Below are positions 60,640 to 64,000 of a stretch of 64,000 nucleotides of DNA, piece by piece. Both the position numbers and the translations under genes were made by a program. Under the pieces are notes generated by a model. It ran no database searches. It saw nothing but the letters and a program-made list of their open reading frames with translations, and was not told the origin of the DNA. The number at the start of each line of letters is the position of its first letter. Positions within the stretch are counted from its first letter, which is position 1. The stretch is from Gp1-AA122 sp035631655 (GTDB taxonomy: Bacteria > Acidobacteriota > Terriglobia > Terriglobales > Acidobacteriaceae). The stretch is from positions 8,970 through 72,969 of the forward strand of contig DASQIH010000123.1 of the NCBI GenBank assembly GCA_035631655.1, in the 5' to 3' direction.

Positions 60640-63312
60640 ATGCTGACCAAGGCGAGCTCCGAGCTGACACTGTTCGACCGGCTCTCCCACCTGTCCTTCA
60701 ACTCTGCCGCGAAGCTGCTCGGCGCTGAAGGGAGTCGTCTCATCACGGCAGGCGGTAAGTACGACATCGATATCTTCACTCAGGTCCAGTTTGACCGGGA
60801 TCGGTTTCGACTCACCCTCGGCGGCTCGGTGGTGACGCTTTCACTGAATCTGGCGGCGCGCGACCGCCTCGAATGGCGCTGCAATACGTGCGACGTGCCG
60901 TGTGAACACGCGGGAGCCGCTCTCTCTCTGATTCTCGAGGAGAAGCTTGCTCTGGGGTTGGCCGACGCGCCGCCGGATCGATCTCCCGTCGAGAGCCTCG
61001 CTGAGCAAGCGCTGGTCGCCCAGGCAATCGCGGAGCGTGAGGAACGCGCCCGCACCGAGAAGATGCGGCTTACGTCGGTCAGGCCGCACGAGATCTGGAC
61101 TGACTACACGCTGACCAACTCTGCGTCTGGTAAGTCCTATCGCGTTGCGCTGCGAGGGTGGCACCGGGGCGAGTCATACTGCTCATGCCCGGATTTCCGC
61201 AAGAACACGCTCGGCACCTGCAAGCACATTCTCCATGCGCTCGAGAATGTCCGTCGGCAATTTCCCGATTCGATGCTCAATCGGCCGTACCGTCGGCGCG
61301 AAATCTGCGTGCATGTCTCATATGGCAAGGAGATGGAGCTGCGCATGCTGCTTCCGCCACGGCTCGATGATCAGGCAAGCGCCATCGTACTGCCGATCTG
61401 TGACAGACCGATCACCGACCTGCCGGATTTGCTTAAGCGCATCCGCCATCTTGAAGCCCAAGGCATCCCGGTGACGGTCTATCCGGATGCCGAGGAATAT
61501 ATTCAGACCCGGCTTCTGCAGCAGCGCATCGCCGCGACATCTGCCGAAATCCGACGCGATCCAAGGTCCCATCCGCTGCGGACTACGCTGCTGAAGGTTG
61601 AAATCCTGCCCTACCAACTGGACGGTATCGCCTTTGCTGCCGGCGCGGGCCGGGCGATCCTGGCCGATGATATGGGGCTCGGGAAGACCCTTCAGGGCAT
61701 CGGAGTAGCGGAGCTGCTCGCTCGCGAAGCGAGCATCCGGAAAGTTCTGGTCGTTTGCCCTGCTTCGGTCAAATCCCAATGGCGCAGCGAGATTCTCCGC
61801 TTCTCGGAGCGTGACTGTCAGATCGTACTTGGGAGCGCCGAACAACGGGCTGCTCAGTACGAGAACGGGTGTTTCTTCACTATTTGCAACTACGAGCAGG
61901 TGCTGCGTGACATCCTCGCGATCGATCGAGCAAAGTGGCATCTGATCATTCTCGACGAGGGCCAGCGTATCAAGAACTGGGAGGCGAAGACGACGCAGAC
62001 GATGAAGAGCCTGCGTTCACCCTTCGCGCTCGTGCTCTCCGGTACTCCACTGGAGAATCGACTAGACGACCTGTTTTCGGTCGTCGAATTCATCGACGAC
62101 CGGCGGCTCGGTCCCGCATTCCGCTTCTTCAACCGACATCGGGTCACGGACGAGAAGGGCAAAGTCCTCGGCTACAAGGATCTCGACCTGCTGCGCGAGA
62201 GGCTCAAGCCGGTACTGCTGCGGCGCACGCGAAGCGCGGTAATGAAGGATCTGCCACCGCGTACGACAGAAATCGTACGGGTCGCGCCCACGGACGAACA
62301 AGCCGAAATCGAAGCGGCGCAGATGCAGATCGTGAGCACCATCGTCGGCAAGAAGTACATCTCGGAAATGGACCTGCTGCGACTTCAGAAAGCACTGCTT
62401 CTGGCGCGCATGAACGCGGACAGCACGTTCCTTGTGGATAAGCACCCTCCAGGCTTCTCGAGCAAGCTGGATCGGTTGCAGGAGCTGCTGGAGGAGCTGG
62501 CCGGAGAGCAAGATCGCAAGATCGTGCTCTTCTCAGAATGGACCACCACGCTCCGTTTGATCGAACAGCAGATCAAGCGGCTCAAACTCGACTACGTCAA
62601 GCTGGATGGATCGGTTCCGCAAAAGAGGCGGCAGCAGCTGGTGCACCAGTTTCAGCGTGACCGCACATGCCGCGCATTCCTGACGACAAACGCAGGCTCG
62701 ACGGGTCTCAATCTCCAGGCTGCGAACACCGTCATCAACGTGGATCTGCCATGGAATCCGGCGGTGCTGGAACAGCGCATCTCAAGGGCACACCGGATGG
62801 GACAGAAGAACCCGGTACAGGTCTATTTGCTCGTGACGGAAGGTACAATCGAGGAGAAGCTGTTGGCGACGCTCTCAGCCAAGCATGACCTCGCCCTGGC
62901 TGCGCTCGACATGGAATCCGACATAAAGGAGGTGGGGCTCGCATCGGGGGTGGAAGAGTTGAAGCGGCGTCTCGAAGTGCTGCTCGGCGCCAAACCGCAC
63001 GCCCCGATAGACGAGTCGGAGAAGCAGCGGCAGCAGCAGGAGGAGGAGCACCTTGCGCGCCGCACGCGCGTAGCAGAAGCCGGTGGCCAGCTTCTTGCGG
63101 CGGCATTCACATTCCTCAGCGAGATGATTCCGCAGCGGGAGCCGACAAACGGTGCGGCACGAATGGCGAGCGACTTCAAAGCTCGTCTCCACGAGTGTTT
63201 GGAGCGCGACGCGCAGGGGCGGCCACGGCTCACCGTCACGTTGCCGAACGAGGTCGCGCTCGAGAATCTGGCGCGGTCGCTGGCCGCGCTGCTCGCGGGT
63301 GGCGCGACGTAA
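60640..63312 (+). CDS. SWIM-zinc-finger SNF2-family helicase
   Basis: An 890-aa DNA translocase. N-terminal part: two zinc segments, CNTCDVPCEH (about 82-91) and a full SWIM finger SYCSCPDFRKNTLGTCKH (about 180-197). The SNF2 core has ADDMGLGKTLQG (Walker A, about 343), LDEGQRIKN (motif II, DEGQ instead of DEAH or DEGH), LSGTPLENRLDDL, then the C-terminal lobe (LFSEWTTTLRLIEQQ, TNAGSTGLNLQAANTVI, ISRAHRMGQ). The C-terminal 120 residues are charged. The ATG 60640 gives a family-like start; an earlier in-frame start (60544) lies inside the previous gene. SNF2 helicases of this type occur both in transcription (RapA/HepA-like) and in phage-defence loci such as DISARM; the island setting favours the second. 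Confidence 0.93.
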   Translation: MLTKASSELTLFDRLSHLSFNSAAKLLGAEGSRLITAGGKYDIDIFTQVQFDRDRFRLTLGGSVVTLSLNLAARDRLEWRCNTCDVPCEHAGAALSLILEEKLALGLADAPPDRSPVESLAEQALVAQAIAEREERARTEKMRLTSVRPHEIWTDYTLTNSASGKSYRVALRGWHRGESYCSCPDFRKNTLGTCKHILHALENVRRQFPDSMLNRPYRRREICVHVSYGKEMELRMLLPPRLDDQASAIVLPICDRPITDLPDLLKRIRHLEAQGIPVTVYPDAEEYIQTRLLQQRIAATSAEIRRDPRSHPLRTTLLKVEILPYQLDGIAFAAGAGRAILADDMGLGKTLQGIGVAELLAREASIRKVLVVCPASVKSQWRSEILRFSERDCQIVLGSAEQRAAQYENGCFFTICNYEQVLRDILAIDRAKWHLIILDEGQRIKNWEAKTTQTMKSLRSPFALVLSGTPLENRLDDLFSVVEFIDDRRLGPAFRFFNRHRVTDEKGKVLGYKDLDLLRERLKPVLLRRTRSAVMKDLPPRTTEIVRVAPTDEQAEIEAAQMQIVSTIVGKKYISEMDLLRLQKALLLARMNADSTFLVDKHPPGFSSKLDRLQELLEELAGEQDRKIVLFSEWTTTLRLIEQQIKRLKLDYVKLDGSVPQKRRQQLVHQFQRDRTCRAFLTTNAGSTGLNLQAANTVINVDLPWNPAVLEQRISRAHRMGQKNPVQVYLLVTEGTIEEKLLATLSAKHDLALAALDMESDIKEVGLASGVEELKRRLEVLLGAKPHAPIDESEKQRQQQEEEHLARRTRVAEAGGQLLAAAFTFLSEMIPQREPTNGAARMASDFKARLHECLERDAQGRPRLTVTLPNEVALENLARSLAALLAGGAT

Positions 63313-63735
63313 TCTCGTGCCCCGATCCTGTTCCCGGTCACCCGGGGAGCACGACGCGCTACTTGCTTACATTCCTCATCAGTCCCATTGGTGGGATCTA
63401 GCAGCTCCGGAGCTCGCAAAACCGCGAAGCGAAATTGCAGGGAGGAATTCTCGACCACGAGAACGAGTTGAAGAAGTTGCAATGACCAGCGGTGCCATCG
63501 TGTCGTTTGAGCTTCTGGCGCAGCACTAGAGGATCAGCAATCGCGCCACGGGTTCCAGCCGCACTGAACAAAATGACCTCTTCCATGAACTGGAAGCGGT
63601 CACCAAACACGCGGTCACCAAGCAAACCAAATCAACAACTTGCAGCAGTCGTTCTTTACAGGATGGATGTCACTTGGTACGATTTGGTACGGAGCATACA
63701 CTTCAGATATTCGCAAGTCATTGAGTTCAAAGCGT
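63313..63735. other. Region between helicase and tRNA-Ala
   Basis: No gene I can support. A reverse frame (63398-63625) reads FMEEVILFSAAGTRGAIADP and may be a remnant of an unrecognised protein. The right-hand TTGGTACG tandem motif lies at 63674. Confidence 0.4.
63674..63692 (+). repeat. Tandem TTGGTACG motif near the right island end
   Basis: TTGGTACGATTTGGTACGG, the counterpart of 56954-56973, 43 bases before the intact tRNA and in the same orientation. Confidence 0.5.
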
Positions 63736-63811
63736 GGGCCTGTGGCGCAGCTGGGAGCGCGCTTCCATGGCATGGAAGAGGTCGTCGGTTCGAACCCGAC
63801 CAGGTCCACCA
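63736..63811 (+). tRNA. tRNA-Ala (anticodon GGC)
   Basis: A full cloverleaf. Acceptor GGGCCTG pairs with CAGGTCC (one G-T pair); D stem GCGC/GCGC; anticodon stem CTTCC/GGAAG with loop ATGGCAT, anticodon GGC at 63769-63771; T stem GTCGG/CCGAC with TTCGAAC loop. CCA is encoded (63809-63811). It reads GCC (and GCU) codons. Confidence 0.97.
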
Positions 63812-63873
63812 ACCCCTTTCAATCACTTAGGGGACCCGCCTCAACGCGCTTGACCGGAAATTGGCCGGAAATT

Positions 63874-64000
63874 TCAAAAACGTTCTTCGCTTTCTGACTT
63901 CAATCGCAGCTCTTTGCTGATCGCTTCCACGGTCGCCTTCACGCTTTCCGGAATCTCCTGCATGTAAACGTCGGTGGTAGTCGCCAGCCGCGAGTGCCGC
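63874..64000 (-). CDS. Tyrosine recombinase (integrase), C-terminal end only
   Basis: The reverse strand from the right edge reads RHSRLATTTDVYMQEIPES and on to a stop at 63874. The H-S-x-x-x-T-x-x-Y pattern is the end of the tyrosine recombinase catalytic domain, with Y as the likely nucleophile (expected form GHSxxxTTxxYxH). The gene points toward the tRNA 3' end, which is the usual place for the integrase of a tRNA-inserted element; the element therefore lies to the right of the window. Confidence 0.85.
   Translation of the reverse strand, partial: RHSRLATTTDVYMQEIPESVKATVEAISKELRLKSESEERF

Noticed and set aside
63398..63625. Minus-strand 75-codon frame near the tRNA
   Set aside because: Some stretches look protein-like but there is no supporting ribosome binding site or recognised family, so it is not called as a gene.

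Overview
The window looks like chromosome from a soil-type acidobacterium (Acidobacteriota, probably Terriglobia). This rests on gene content, not on a phylogenetic marker. The signs are an Oar-like TonB-dependent transporter with a carboxypeptidase-regulatory N-terminus, GMC oxidoreductases paired with gluconate 2-dehydrogenase subunit 3-like proteins, DUF4386 membrane proteins, a subtilase with the C-terminal module common in this phylum, and two Kdo genes that show a Gram-negative envelope. DNA is moderately GC-rich and densely coded on both strands.

Layout. 1-5.2 kb, minus strand: a bifunctional penicillin-binding protein, a small membrane protein and proS, with a truncated secreted protein at the left edge. 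5.6-6.6 kb: a PIN-domain ribonuclease with an upstream partner. 6.6-10.6 kb: envelope genes (kdsD, kdsA, a PagL-like deacylase, a potassium channel). 10.6-12.1 kb: small genes and two gene remnants. 12.1-16.8 kb: a GntR(YtrA-type)/ABC-2 transporter operon with a perfect 28-bp palindrome in front of it. 17-20.2 kb: a membrane-bound di-heme cytochrome c and a PP2C phosphatase. 20.3-27.8 kb: a tight seven-gene operon with two GMC/subunit-3 pairs and three TIM-barrel sugar isomerases; a large Oar-like receptor (28-31.6 kb) lies just upstream, with a terminator hairpin between. Together these suggest uptake and periplasmic 3-keto-type oxidation of sugars or glycosides.

32.2-42.1 kb holds a lone gas-vesicle GvpA homologue, a Crp/Fnr regulator, and the most striking locus: an ECF sigma factor translationally coupled to a 984-aa TPR-CHAT caspase-like protease, followed by a zinc-finger anti-sigma-like protein, an 80-aa helical protein and a secreted subtilase. 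This parts list recalls the protease/sigma/anti-sigma logic of type III-E CRISPR (Craspase), but no CRISPR or gRAMP gene is present. 42.1-56.7 kb returns to household genes: a D-aminoacylase relative, a coupled rnc-lepB-lepB-AsmA set, TPR lipoprotein-like genes, an ECF sigma/anti-sigma pair and a fused MFS/spermidine synthase.

56.8-63.8 kb looks like a genomic island. A 43-nt copy of the 5' part of tRNA-Ala(GGC) lies at its left end and the intact tRNA at its right end, with similar TTGGYACG tandem motifs just inside each end. It carries a decayed cytochrome c peroxidase, a MntA/HepT toxin-antitoxin pair, and a four-gene unit of two small proteins, an unrecognised 310-aa protein with faint ADP-ribosyltransferase-like motifs, and a SWIM-SNF2 helicase. 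That unit is a candidate uncharacterised defence system. Beyond the tRNA, the C-terminus of a tyrosine recombinase runs off the right edge.

All family assignments are from reading the translated sequence; no database search was run.
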